This document shows positions 46,128-54,570 of a DNA stretch of 64,000 nucleotides, piece by piece (the stretch's first letter is position 1; every line of letters starts with the position of its first letter). Source of the DNA: Herbaspirillum sp. RV1423. Its GTDB lineage: Bacteria > Pseudomonadota > Gammaproteobacteria > Burkholderiales > Burkholderiaceae_D. The DNA lies in assembly GCF_000577615.1 (NCBI RefSeq), contig NZ_CBXX010000025.1:1-64000 (forward strand), in the 5' to 3' direction. Both the position numbers and the translations under genes were made by a program. The notes beneath the pieces were generated by a model. The model worked only from the letters and a program-made list of their open reading frames with translations. It searched no databases and had not been told where the DNA came from.

Positions 46128-47232
46128 TCAGACGCCCTGTTTCAGCGATGCTGCGATGAAACCGTCCAGGTCGCCATCCAGCACGGCCTTTGTGTTGCCC
46201 GTTTCAAAGTTGGTGCGCAGATCCTTGATGCGCGACTGGTCCAGCACATAAGAACGGATCTGGTGGCCCCAGCCGACGTCGGTCTTGGAGTCTTCCAGTT
46301 TTTGCTGCTCGCTCATGCGCTTGCGCAGTTCCAGTTCGAACAGTTTCGCTTTCAGCATTTCCCACGCTTCGGCGCGGTTGCGGTGCTGGCTGCGGTCGTT
46401 CTGGCATTGCACGACGATGCCGGTCGGAGCGTGGGTCAGACGCACGGCGGAGTCGGTTTTGTTGATGTGCTGGCCGCCGGCGCCGGAGGCGCGATAGGTA
46501 TCCACGCGCACGTCGGCCGGATTGATTTCGATGTCGATGGAGTCGTCCACTTCCGGATACACGAACAGGCTCGAGAACGAGGTGTGGCGGCCGTTGGCGG
46601 AATCGAACGGCGACTTGCGCACGAGGCGGTGCACGCCGGTTTCGGTGCGCAGGAAGCCGTAGGCATATTCGCCTTCGACCTTGATGGTGGCGGTCTTGAT
46701 GCCGGCCACTTCACCGTCGGACTGTTCCAGGATTTCCGCCTTGAAGCCTTTGCGTTCGCAGTAGCGGAGGTACTGGCGCAGCAGCATGGATGCCCAGTCC
46801 TGCGCTTCGGTGCCGCCAGCGCCGGCCTGGATGTCGATGAAGCAGTTGTTCGGGTCCATCGGATTGCTGAACATGCGGCGGAATTCCATACCTTCGACCA
46901 ACCCCTTGATGGCTTCCGCGTCGGCTTCGATGGCGACCAGCGTGTCTTCGTCCTTCTCCTCGCGCGCCATGGCGAACAGATCGCGCGCGTCAGTCAGGTC
47001 GCCGTCGATCTTGACGAGCGTGTGGACGATATTTTCGAGGGATTTCTTTTCCTTGCCGAGGTCTTGCGCGCGCTTGGGATCGTTCCAGACTTCCGGATCT
47101 TCCAGTTCGCCGTTGACCTGATCGAGTTTCTCCGACTTCACATCGAAGTCAAAGATACCTCCGTAATTCAGCCGCACGCACCGCGAGGTCGTCCAGCAGG
47201 GATTGGAGGGAATTGAGGCGTTCTGCTTCCAT
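46128..47232 (-). CDS. prfB: Peptide chain release factor 2 with programmed +1 frameshift
   Basis: Translation starts at ATG 47232 ([27 protein letters not shown]) and meets an in-frame TGA at 47151-47149 after 27 codons. The slippery context CGGAGG-TAT-CTT-TGA-C matches the classical RF2 autoregulatory site, with an internal Shine-Dalgarno-like GGAGG three bases before CTT. A +1 shift continues as [14 protein letters not shown] to the stop at 46128, giving 367 aa. The class I release factor motifs are present: SPF tripeptide in [14 protein letters not shown] and GGQ in [18 protein letters not shown]2 reads UGA and UAA; when it is scarce the UGA is read slowly and frameshifting increases. lysS follows. 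Confidence 0.96.
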
Positions 47233-47289
47233 GATTATTTCTTTTGCAATCAAACCTCGCATTATACAAGACTGGGGGCGGTGTTTCCG

Positions 47290-47307
47290 CTGTCACAAAG
47301 CGGTCAT
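47290..47307 (+). promoter_or_regulatory. PHO-box-like repeat 1 upstream of phoX
   Basis: CTGTCAC-AAAG-CGGTCAT has the 7-4-7 layout of a PhoB site with one mismatch in the second half (CGGTCAT for CTGTCAT). It ends 68 bp before the phoX ATG. Confidence 0.7.
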
Positions 47308-47333
47308 TTTGGGCGATTAGCATCACGCGATCG

Positions 47334-47351
47334 TTGTCAGCCCATTGTCAG
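47334..47351 (+). promoter_or_regulatory. PHO-box-like repeat 2 upstream of phoX
   Basis: TTGTCAG-CCCA-TTGTCAG is an exact 7-bp direct repeat with 11-bp period, again resembling a PhoB half-site pair. It lies 24 bp before the ATG, so it may be in the leader or overlap the promoter. Its GC spacer makes it weaker than the first site. Confidence 0.5.
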
Positions 47352-47375
47352 TTAGTTGCGAAAAGGAAATTCCCC

Positions 47376-49316
47376 ATGAAAGTTGCTCCGAATCCTCCCG
47401 TCATCCAGTCCAAGCGTCGCGATCTGCTCAAGGCATTCGCCAGCGCGCCCTTACTGCCGCTGACCTTGACTGCGTCCGGCTTGCTGGCCGGTTGCGCGAC
47501 GGCATCCGGCTCATCCAGCCGCGGCGGTTTCGCCTCCGCGACATTCAGCCATATGCCGGCGCCGTCGCTGGCCGATCCTGCCGCCATGGCCGCCACCACC
47601 GTGCAATCGAGTCTGGACGTGGTTTTCAGCGACGGCGCGAAGCAGAGCTACAGACTGGCCTATCAGCCGTTTTTCATGACCGGCGACATGGTGCCGGACG
47701 GCAAGGGCGGCAAGGTGCTGGCCGGCGGCTACTACGACATCGGCAACCAGCCGATCGTCGACCGCTCGGTGCCTGGCAAGGAACGCCAGTTTTTCTCGGA
47801 TTGCCCGGACGGTTCGTCGCTGCTGACGATGAAGGGCGCCCAGGTGGCAGGCGTCAAGGGCAACACTGTATTTGCCGTGGTTCAGTTCGAATACACCACA
47901 CGTGACCAGAAGCAGGCCGCCATGTACGGTCGGTTGCCGTCGCCGATCGCGGTGCTGACGCTGGACCAGGACCCGCAGACCGGCAAGCTTTCCCTGGTGA
48001 AGTACCACAATGTCGACACGTCTTCGGTCAATGGCTTGTGGATTACCTGCGGCGCCAGCCTGTCGCCGTGGAATACCCATTTGTCGAGCGAAGAGTACGA
48101 GCCGGACGCCGCCGCCATCGCCGGCAACGTGCAATTCCAGGCCTTCAGCAAGAACCTGTTCGGCGACGCCGCCAAGGCCAATCCCTACCACTACGGCCAT
48201 TTGCCGGAAATCACCGTTCATGCCGACGGCAGCGGCAGTGTGGTCAAGCATTACTGCCTGGGCCGCATCTCGCATGAACTGGTGCAGGTCATGCCAGACC
48301 GCCGTACCGTGCTGATGGGCGACGACGCCACCAACGGCGGCCTGTTCATGTTCGTCGCCGACCACGCAGCCGATCTGTCGGCCGGCACGCTGTATGTCGC
48401 CAAATGGACGCAGACTTCCGGCATCGGCCCGGGTGCCGGCACGCTGAGCTGGATCCGGCTGGGCCACGCGACCAGCGCCGAGATCAAGGCGCTGGCCGAC
48501 AAGCTCAAGGCGGCCGACATCATGGACGTCAAGGCCAGTGATCCGCAGGATGCTTCCTATACGAAGATTCCGTTCAACGGCAAAACCAACTGGATCAAGG
48601 TCAAGCCCGGCATGGAGCAGGCGGCCGCCTTCCTGGAAACCCACCGCTACGCCGCGTTCAAGGGCGGCAGCCTCGGTTTCACCAAGATGGAAGGCACCAC
48701 CGTCAATGCCAGGGACAAGATCGCCTATTCGGCCATGTCCTACGTGCAGACATCAATGCTGGACGGCTCCGGCGGCATCAAGGTGCAAGGTCCGAAAGCC
48801 GGCGCCGTGTATGCGCTGAACATGAAGGGCGGCCGCAGCGACCTGTCCGGCGGCGCCATCGACAGCGACTGGGTGCCGGTCGACATGGCCTCGCCGGCGG
48901 AGCTGATCGGTCAGGACCTGGCGCAACCGGACGCGCTGGGCAACCTGGCGCACGCCGACAAGATCGCCAACCCGGACAACATCAAGTTTTCGGAAAAACT
49001 GCGCACGCTGTTCATCGGCGAAGACAGCGGCATGCACGTCAATAATTTCCTGTGGGCCTACAACGTCGACACCAGGCAGCTTTCGCGCATCCTGTCGTGT
49101 CCGGCGGGAGCCGAATCGACCGGCTTGCACGCGGTCGACGAGATCAATGGCTGGACCTATGTCATGAGCAATTTCCAGCATGCCGGCGATTGGGAAAAAG
49201 GCTTGCACGACAAAGTCAGGGATCAGCTCGATCCGCTGGTGCGTGCCAATTACAAGGATCGCTTCGGCGCCACGGTCGGTTACCTGACCGGCTTGCAACT
49301 GCCCGCGAAGGGCTGA
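47376..49316 (+). CDS. phoX: PhoX-family alkaline phosphatase, Tat-exported
   Basis: The ATG at 47376 follows AAAAGGA and gives 646 aa. The N-terminus has a twin-arginine motif (SKRRDLLKAF, residues 12-21), a hydrophobic stretch and a possible lipobox, LLAGC with Cys40. The rest is the PhoX/DUF839 domain, a beta-propeller with Ca and Fe cofactors in characterised members. Conserved stretches include WITCGASLSPWNTHLSSEEYEPD near residue 225 and SEKLRTLFIGEDSGMHVNNFLWAYNVDT near 540. It releases phosphate from organic monoesters outside the cytoplasm. PHO-box-like repeats upstream support control by PhoB. Confidence 0.9.
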   Translation: MKVAPNPPVIQSKRRDLLKAFASAPLLPLTLTASGLLAGCATASGSSSRGGFASATFSHMPAPSLADPAAMAATTVQSSLDVVFSDGAKQSYRLAYQPFFMTGDMVPDGKGGKVLAGGYYDIGNQPIVDRSVPGKERQFFSDCPDGSSLLTMKGAQVAGVKGNTVFAVVQFEYTTRDQKQAAMYGRLPSPIAVLTLDQDPQTGKLSLVKYHNVDTSSVNGLWITCGASLSPWNTHLSSEEYEPDAAAIAGNVQFQAFSKNLFGDAAKANPYHYGHLPEITVHADGSGSVVKHYCLGRISHELVQVMPDRRTVLMGDDATNGGLFMFVADHAADLSAGTLYVAKWTQTSGIGPGAGTLSWIRLGHATSAEIKALADKLKAADIMDVKASDPQDASYTKIPFNGKTNWIKVKPGMEQAAAFLETHRYAAFKGGSLGFTKMEGTTVNARDKIAYSAMSYVQTSMLDGSGGIKVQGPKAGAVYALNMKGGRSDLSGGAIDSDWVPVDMASPAELIGQDLAQPDALGNLAHADKIANPDNIKFSEKLRTLFIGEDSGMHVNNFLWAYNVDTRQLSRILSCPAGAESTGLHAVDEINGWTYVMSNFQHAGDWEKGLHDKVRDQLDPLVRANYKDRFGATVGYLTGLQLPAKG

Positions 49317-49324
49317 TTTCCCAA

Positions 49325-49412
49325 TCGTCGTCCCAGCGCAGCGTGCGCTGGGACCCGGTGTCGTGAAACCGTCCGATACGACGCTGGGTCCCGACTTTCG
49401 TCAGGACGACGG
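49325..49412 (-). repeat. Palindromic intergenic repeat element, copy 2
   Basis: An 88-bp element whose reverse complement matches the copy at 35125-35207: CCGTCGTCCTGACGAAAGTC at one end and GGGACGACGA at the other, with a GCGCACGCTGCGCT inner hairpin. It sits between the phoX stop and the lipoprotein gene. Several positions differ between copies in compensating arms, so a folded structure may be kept. Confidence 0.8.
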
Positions 49413-49464
49413 TTGTGGTGCACTAGGGGCAGAACTCATTTCGCTTTCCGGCGGTCATAGCGGA

Positions 49465-50199
49465 ATGCAAAAAAAGAGACCAACCGCCGCCGTTTTCTCG
49501 ACCATGTTCGCCATTTCCCTGCTGGCCGCCTGTTCATCGGCACCGGCGCCGCGCGGCGAGGTCAAGGGCGCTTCCGCCAGCTCGCGCGAACTCGGGCAAT
49601 CGGACACGAACCGTGTCGCCACCCTGGCCATGCGCGCCAATCTCGACAGCCTCTATCTGTTGATGGACAAGCTTTACCGGCGCAATCCGGCCGAGTGGAA
49701 AAAATCCGGCGCCAGCCGCGAAGAGGTCGTCAAGCGCGTGCGCGTAGCGGTGGAACAGCGCCAGACCTGGAGCGACTTGCAAGGCAAGCGCGACATCACC
49801 GCCATGTCGCTGGCCTTGTCTCCTGACTTCAAGGCCGACCGCGTGGCCGCTTTCATCTACGCCACCGCCGACATGATCGTCGCCGCTCACGGCGGCAAGA
49901 TCGAATTCTTCCTGATCGACGGCCTCGATGCCCAGTATTTGTACAACGCCGCGCGCAACATCGAGATCGCGGTCTGGATGCTGACCAATCGCCGCAATGC
50001 CGCCGGTCAGCCTTTGCTGCTGTCCGACGAAATCGGCGCGACCGAGCGCAATCTGAGTTTCGAACGGGAGTTCGGCAAGATCATTGGCCGTCTCGATCTG
50101 CTGGCCGAGTTCATCACCGAAAAGTACCGCCGCGCCGGCATCAGCTACGTGCAGAATCTCCTGGGCGGCTCGTTCCTGCAGTTCCTGCCGGTGCGCTGA
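49465..50199 (+). CDS. Lipoprotein of unknown function
   Basis: The ATG at 49465 (MQKKRPTAAVFSTMFAISLLAACSS) gives a type II signal peptide with lipobox LAAC and lipidated Cys23; an upstream in-frame ATG at 49363 would lie inside the repeat element and bury the signal. The 244-aa product is mostly helical (RVATLAMRANLDSLYLLMDKLYRRNPAEWKKSG...), ending ISYVQNLLGGSFLQFLPVR. It resembles conserved betaproteobacterial lipoproteins without known role. No neighbour suggests a function. Confidence 0.8.
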   Translation: MQKKRPTAAVFSTMFAISLLAACSSAPAPRGEVKGASASSRELGQSDTNRVATLAMRANLDSLYLLMDKLYRRNPAEWKKSGASREEVVKRVRVAVEQRQTWSDLQGKRDITAMSLALSPDFKADRVAAFIYATADMIVAAHGGKIEFFLIDGLDAQYLYNAARNIEIAVWMLTNRRNAAGQPLLLSDEIGATERNLSFEREFGKIIGRLDLLAEFITEKYRRAGISYVQNLLGGSFLQFLPVR

Positions 50200-50298
50200 G
50201 CGTCAGTATTCGCATATTCATATGCGAAAAAATTTGTTCTGGATTTGCCGGGCAGCGCCGACACTTCCGCTCACTGAAATCAGCCTGAAAGCATCTTC

Positions 50299-51474
50299 AT
50301 GAGCCACTGGACACTCGACACCATCCACGCCGCCTTGCCGGCCATCGAACGGGAACTGGCGCACACCGCAGCCGAACGCGACAAAGCCGGCGGCCACGCC
50401 GCCGAACAGAAGGAACTGCTGCGCCGGCACGGCTTGCTGCTGCTGGCCGTGCCCAAGGAATACGGCGGCATTGGCGCATCGTGGAGCGAGACCTTCGTCA
50501 TCGTTCGCCGCATTGCGCGCGTCGACAGCGCCATGGCGCATTTGCTGGCGTTCCAGACCTTGCAGTTGTCGGGCGTGATTTCCTACGGTTCGGACCGGCA
50601 GCGCGCGCTGTATCTGGGCGAGACGGTGGAGCGCAATCACTGGTGGGGCAATTCCGCCAATCCCGCCGATCCGCGCCTGATCGCCACGGAAAAAGACGGC
50701 GGTCTGATCCTGCAAGGCATCAAGGGATTCTGTTCCGGCACGCTCGGTTCTCATCGTCTGCTGACCACGGCGATCCACCAGCCCAGCGGTAAATTGCTGA
50801 TCGCGGTGTTGCCGACCGCGCGCGAAGGCATTTCCATCCTTGACGACTGGGACCCGATCGGCCAGCGCCAGACCGACAGCACATCGGTCAGCTATGAACA
50901 GGTCCGGCTGGACTGGAGCGAAGTGCTGCAGCGGCCAGATGGCGTCTCCACGCCTTTCCTGAGCTTGCGCGGCGTGGTGGCGCAACTGATCCTGGTTAAC
51001 CTGTACCTCGGCATGGCCGAAGGCGCGTTCGGGCAAGCGCGCGACTACACGCTCAATCAGGGCCGTCCATGGTTCGCATCGGGCGTGCAGCGCGCCGCCG
51101 ACGACCCTTATGTGATTCATCGCTATGCCGAGATGCATCTGCAGATACGCGCGGCGCGCGCCCTGGCCGATGAAGCCGGTGTGGAGCTGGACAAGGTCTG
51201 GAATATCGGCCGCGACCTGACGGCCGAGCAGCGCGGCAGGGCGGCGCTTGCCGTCGCCGAAGCCAAGGTGCTGGCGCATCGCGCCGCGTTGGCGGTGGGC
51301 GAGGATGTGTTCGACGTCTGCGGCGCCCGCGCCACCAAGGCGTCGCTGGGACTGGATCGCTTCTGGCGCAACGCGCGCACCCATACCTTGCACGACCCGA
51401 TCGACTACAAGCTGCGCGACGTCGGCCGCTACGCGCTGGAACGGCTGTTGCCGGAGCCGACCCTATACTCCTGA
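50299..51474 (+). CDS. Acyl-CoA-dehydrogenase-fold flavoprotein (SfnB/DszC-like)
   Basis: Encodes 391 aa of the acyl-CoA dehydrogenase superfamily: an N-terminal helical domain, a central beta domain (GLILQGIKGFCSGTLGSHRLLTTA, about residues 135-158) and a C-terminal helical domain with a nearly invariant VFDVCGARATKASLGLDRFWRNARTHTLHDP stretch around 335-365. That C-terminal block and the lack of the usual catalytic Glu environment resemble flavin-dependent monooxygenases such as SfnB and DszC, used for sulfone or organosulfur compounds. A sulfur role is inferred from family only. It is a single gene, convergent with the cyclase gene. Confidence 0.8.
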   Translation: MSHWTLDTIHAALPAIERELAHTAAERDKAGGHAAEQKELLRRHGLLLLAVPKEYGGIGASWSETFVIVRRIARVDSAMAHLLAFQTLQLSGVISYGSDRQRALYLGETVERNHWWGNSANPADPRLIATEKDGGLILQGIKGFCSGTLGSHRLLTTAIHQPSGKLLIAVLPTAREGISILDDWDPIGQRQTDSTSVSYEQVRLDWSEVLQRPDGVSTPFLSLRGVVAQLILVNLYLGMAEGAFGQARDYTLNQGRPWFASGVQRAADDPYVIHRYAEMHLQIRAARALADEAGVELDKVWNIGRDLTAEQRGRAALAVAEAKVLAHRAALAVGEDVFDVCGARATKASLGLDRFWRNARTHTLHDPIDYKLRDVGRYALERLLPEPTLYS

Positions 51475-51509
51475 ACAGTTCGGATTGATTCGCTGAAGAG
51501 GGAGGGGGA

Positions 51510-53126
51510 TCAGGCGCAGGCTTCAACTGCCGGCGCAATCACGTAGCAGCCGCGGCCTTTGTTTTTGGCGCGATACATCGCCTTGTCGGCGGCCTGCAGC
51601 AAAGAATCAGGGTCGCAATAGCCGTCGCAGACCGCGATGCCGATCGAAACACTCAGCAGGTACTCTCCCTGTTGCAGCTTCAGCGGTTCGGCTACGACGT
51701 CGATGCATTTCTCCGCAAGCGCACGTGCGCCGTGTTCCAGCGGCAGGCCGAGGTCGGTCGCCAGCAGCACGAACTCGTCGCCGCCGACGCGCGCCAGTGT
51801 GTCGCTGTGGCGCGCCACGCGCTGCAGGCGCTGGGTGATTTCCTGCAAGACCTGATCGCCGGTTTTGTGGCCCAGCGTGTCGTTGATCGGCTTGAATCCA
51901 TCCAGATCGAGAAACAGCAGGGCAACGCCGGTATGCCCCTGCCGCGCACGGGACATGGCTTGCTGCATGCGTTCGGCCAGCATGACGCGGTTGGGCAGGC
52001 CGGTCAGGATGTCGTGATGGGCCTGGTGCTGGAGTTCGGATTGATGGATTTTCAGGCGCGACAGCAGGCGGTTGAAAGCCATGGTCAGGTGGCCCACTTC
52101 GTCTTTGCGATAGACCGGCAAGGGTGTCAGCGGCAATTCGCCGCGCGTCATGCGTTCGGCCTGGTCGGCGGCCCGGCGCAGCGGCCTGAAAAACCAGATG
52201 ACCACCAGGATGATCAGCAGGAAAATCACCGTGGCCTGGGCAATGCCGCCGCGCAGGATGAAGGCCTGGACATGTTCCACCGTCGGCAGGGCAGCGGCCA
52301 CCGGCAGGCGCGCCGCCACGAACCAGCCCGTGCTCGGCACGGAAGCGAACGCCTTCACTTCATCGATCTGGCCGTTGCTGCCGACGCCGCTGCCGCGATA
52401 GCCGGCAACGGCCTTGTCGAGCAAGGGGTCGACGCCGACTTGCGGCAGCGGTTTGAATGACAGTTCCTTTCGGTTCGAGGCAATGATCATGCGCCTGGCC
52501 GGCGACACCAGAATGAAGCTGCCCGAGTCGCCCAGCCGCGCCTGCTGCAAGTGGTCGAGGAATCCGGCTGCCGCCAGCGCCGTGGTGCCGCCCAGTACGG
52601 CCACGAACTTGCCGCTGGCGTCCCTGACCGGGGCCAGCATCGGCAGGACGACTTGTTGCGAAGTCGGACTGACCAGCGGCTCGCCGATGATGAACTTGCC
52701 GTCCCTGGCCAGATGAAAGTTGGGATAGATTGCCAGCGACAGGCCGTTGCGCCCGTTGATCTGGGGATAATCGGCGATGATAAGGCCGTCGGCATCGGCT
52801 ACAAACAGGCCTTGCGAGAACAACGGTTGCAATTCCTGCCGTTCGCGCAGCCAGGCGCCGAGTTTTTCGGGCTGGTTCAGGAGGTCGGTCGGCAGCTTGT
52901 GCGCCAGCCGTTCGAGAAAGCGGCGCCGTTCCATGATCCGGTAATTGACGTCTTGCGCCAGGTAGCTGGCAATTGTGCTTTGCTGTTCGGCGGCAACCTG
53001 GCTAAGGTCGTCGTGCAGGAAATCGGTCAGGATGTAATAGCGCGCCACCGCGCTGGCGACGACGATGAAAATGCCGAATGTGATGAGACGTGTGACAAGA
53101 CTGTTGGTGAAGCGATGGATATTCAT
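51510..53126 (-). CDS. Membrane diguanylate cyclase with periplasmic Cache-type sensor
   Basis: Encodes 538 aa from ATG 53126, which overlaps the TAXI gene stop as ATGA. A first membrane segment (about residues 10-32) is followed by a large periplasmic sensor of the dCache type (about 35-280), a second membrane segment (about 290-310, GIAQATVIFLLIILVVIWFF), a HAMP-like linker and a GGDEF domain. The active site GGDEF starts at residue 448 (RVGGDEFVLL) and an RxxD inhibitory site (RHSD) lies five residues before it, so it should make c-di-GMP from two GTP and be product-inhibited. Tight coupling to a solute-binding protein suggests that it senses the same ligand. Confidence 0.9.
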   Translation of the reverse strand: MNIHRFTNSLVTRLITFGIFIVVASAVARYYILTDFLHDDLSQVAAEQQSTIASYLAQDVNYRIMERRRFLERLAHKLPTDLLNQPEKLGAWLRERQELQPLFSQGLFVADADGLIIADYPQINGRNGLSLAIYPNFHLARDGKFIIGEPLVSPTSQQVVLPMLAPVRDASGKFVAVLGGTTALAAAGFLDHLQQARLGDSGSFILVSPARRMIIASNRKELSFKPLPQVGVDPLLDKAVAGYRGSGVGSNGQIDEVKAFASVPSTGWFVAARLPVAAALPTVEHVQAFILRGGIAQATVIFLLIILVVIWFFRPLRRAADQAERMTRGELPLTPLPVYRKDEVGHLTMAFNRLLSRLKIHQSELQHQAHHDILTGLPNRVMLAERMQQAMSRARQGHTGVALLFLDLDGFKPINDTLGHKTGDQVLQEITQRLQRVARHSDTLARVGGDEFVLLATDLGLPLEHGARALAEKCIDVVAEPLKLQQGEYLLSVSIGIAVCDGYCDPDSLLQAADKAMYRAKNKGRGCYVIAPAVEACA

Positions 53127-54487
53127 TCGGATTGGACTGATGTTGTTGTTGCGCGCTGGTGCGCGGCTTCGCTGATGCGGTCGCGCACTACGCGGATGGC
53201 CTGCTTGAGTGCATACACGTCGCCATAGTAACGCTGCGGAATGTCGATCTGGTTGGCATTGGCGTCGATCTCCTCGATTTCGGCGTGCCATTCGGCCAGC
53301 TTTTCTTCGGGGGGATTGCGGGTGCTCCAGATTTCTTCTTCTAGCAAATGGATTTCCTTGTACCACACTACCAGCCGCTTTTTCATGCTCGCCTCATAGA
53401 TGCGCGGCACCGCCTGGATCAGGCCGAACAGCACAGCGATGAAGGGCAACAGGATGGTGAAGCGGCGTTCGATGAAGTTGGCCAGCCAGAACGGCAGGTA
53501 GCGCTGCAGGAAAGGGCGCCCCGATTTGAAGTAGCGGCGGGTTTCGTCGGAGATGGTGAAATCTTCGATGTTCTGGTTGGGGAAGTAATTGCGCGGCGTG
53601 AAAAAATCCGGCGCGTTATGGATTACGTTGGCGGCGTCGAGCAGCAGGTAGGCCAGCGCCGGATGCAGGCTTTCCTTCGACACCAGCATGGCGGTGGCCG
53701 CCAGCAGCGTGACGTCGTGTGCCGGGCGGTCATTGATCAGGCTGGTGGCGCCGCGCGGATAAGTGATTTTCGACAGCGACGGAAACTTCTGCACCAGCGC
53801 ATCGGCTTGCGAGAAGCTCATCAGCTTGATGCCGCTGTTGAGCAGGGTGTGGATCAGATCGCCGTCGGCGCGGCCGATGAAAAACGCGGCGTCGATCTTG
53901 TTGTCGCGCAGTTGTTCGTAGGCAGCGGCGCCGCTCATTTCGACCAGCGTGGAGTTGTTGGTGGTGATGCCGTTTTCGGTCAGTAGGTCATTGGCAACGA
54001 TGCGCAGGCCGCTGCCGGGCAGGCCCAGGGAAATGCGTTTGCCGCGCAGTTGCGACAGGCGGTCGTACGTTGCGCTGCCCTGGTAAAACACCCAGATCGG
54101 TTCGTAGGAAATCGCCGCAATGGTCTGGACGCCGGGCGCCTGTTCGCTGTTGCCGGTGCCGGACTGGATGAATCCGACTTCATATTCGCTGTTTTCGTCG
54201 CGCAGGCGCTGGAAGTTTTCCACCGAGCCGGATGAGGAGCGGATGTCGAGCGTGATGCCGTCGCGCTTGAGTATCTGCGCATAGCGTTGCGCATAGTTGT
54301 AATAGATGCCGCCCTCGGCGCCGGCGGTCACGACGATCTTGCCCTGCGTGGCCGGCTTGAGCATGGCCAGCACCGACCAGCAAAGCGCCAGCAGCGCCAG
54401 CGAGCCGACCAGCATCAGGCGGCGCAGGCGCTGCGGCGTCATCGGCGGCTTTTGGGTCCGATGCAGCGGAAGAGGCGTCTTGGACAT
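53123..54487 (-). CDS. TAXI-family TRAP-type solute-binding protein with C-terminal membrane anchor
   Basis: Encodes 454 aa. After an N-terminal membrane segment (about residues 26-44, LMLVGSLALLALCWSVLAML) comes a TAXI solute-binding domain (about 50-330: VVTAGAEGGIYYNYAQRYAQIL, EVGFIQSGTGNSEQ, KRISLGLPGSGLRIVANDLL). A second membrane segment (about 345-365, FTILLPFIAVLFGLIQAVP) leads to a ~90-residue cytoplasmic helical tail. Normal TAXI proteins are soluble and pair with a DctQM-type permease; no TRAP permease is present here. The gene overlaps the diguanylate cyclase gene by 4 bp, so the two are translationally coupled. It may be a ligand receptor rather than a transporter part. Confidence 0.85.
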   Translation of the reverse strand: MSKTPLPLHRTQKPPMTPQRLRRLMLVGSLALLALCWSVLAMLKPATQGKIVVTAGAEGGIYYNYAQRYAQILKRDGITLDIRSSSGSVENFQRLRDENSEYEVGFIQSGTGNSEQAPGVQTIAAISYEPIWVFYQGSATYDRLSQLRGKRISLGLPGSGLRIVANDLLTENGITTNNSTLVEMSGAAAYEQLRDNKIDAAFFIGRADGDLIHTLLNSGIKLMSFSQADALVQKFPSLSKITYPRGATSLINDRPAHDVTLLAATAMLVSKESLHPALAYLLLDAANVIHNAPDFFTPRNYFPNQNIEDFTISDETRRYFKSGRPFLQRYLPFWLANFIERRFTILLPFIAVLFGLIQAVPRIYEASMKKRLVVWYKEIHLLEEEIWSTRNPPEEKLAEWHAEIEEIDANANQIDIPQRYYGDVYALKQAIRVVRDRISEAAHQRATTTSVQSE

Positions 54488-54570
54488 AAGTTGCTGGCTA
54501 GTTCGTTTCGTTCTTTAATTCATCTCGCAGCCGGTCCATCCGCTTGCTGTCAATTTGCTGACGACAGGCC

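Noticed and set aside
44490-47216. A 908-codon plus-strand open frame opposite lysS and prfB
   Set aside because: It is antisense to two certain core genes, has Val/Gly/Arg/Gln-rich translation without any motif, and arises from GC-rich wobble positions.
54547-54564. CTGTCAA-TTTG-CTGACGA upstream of the TAXI gene as a third PHO box
   Set aside because: Only the first half-site fits the consensus and no phosphate gene is next to it, so it is too weak to claim.
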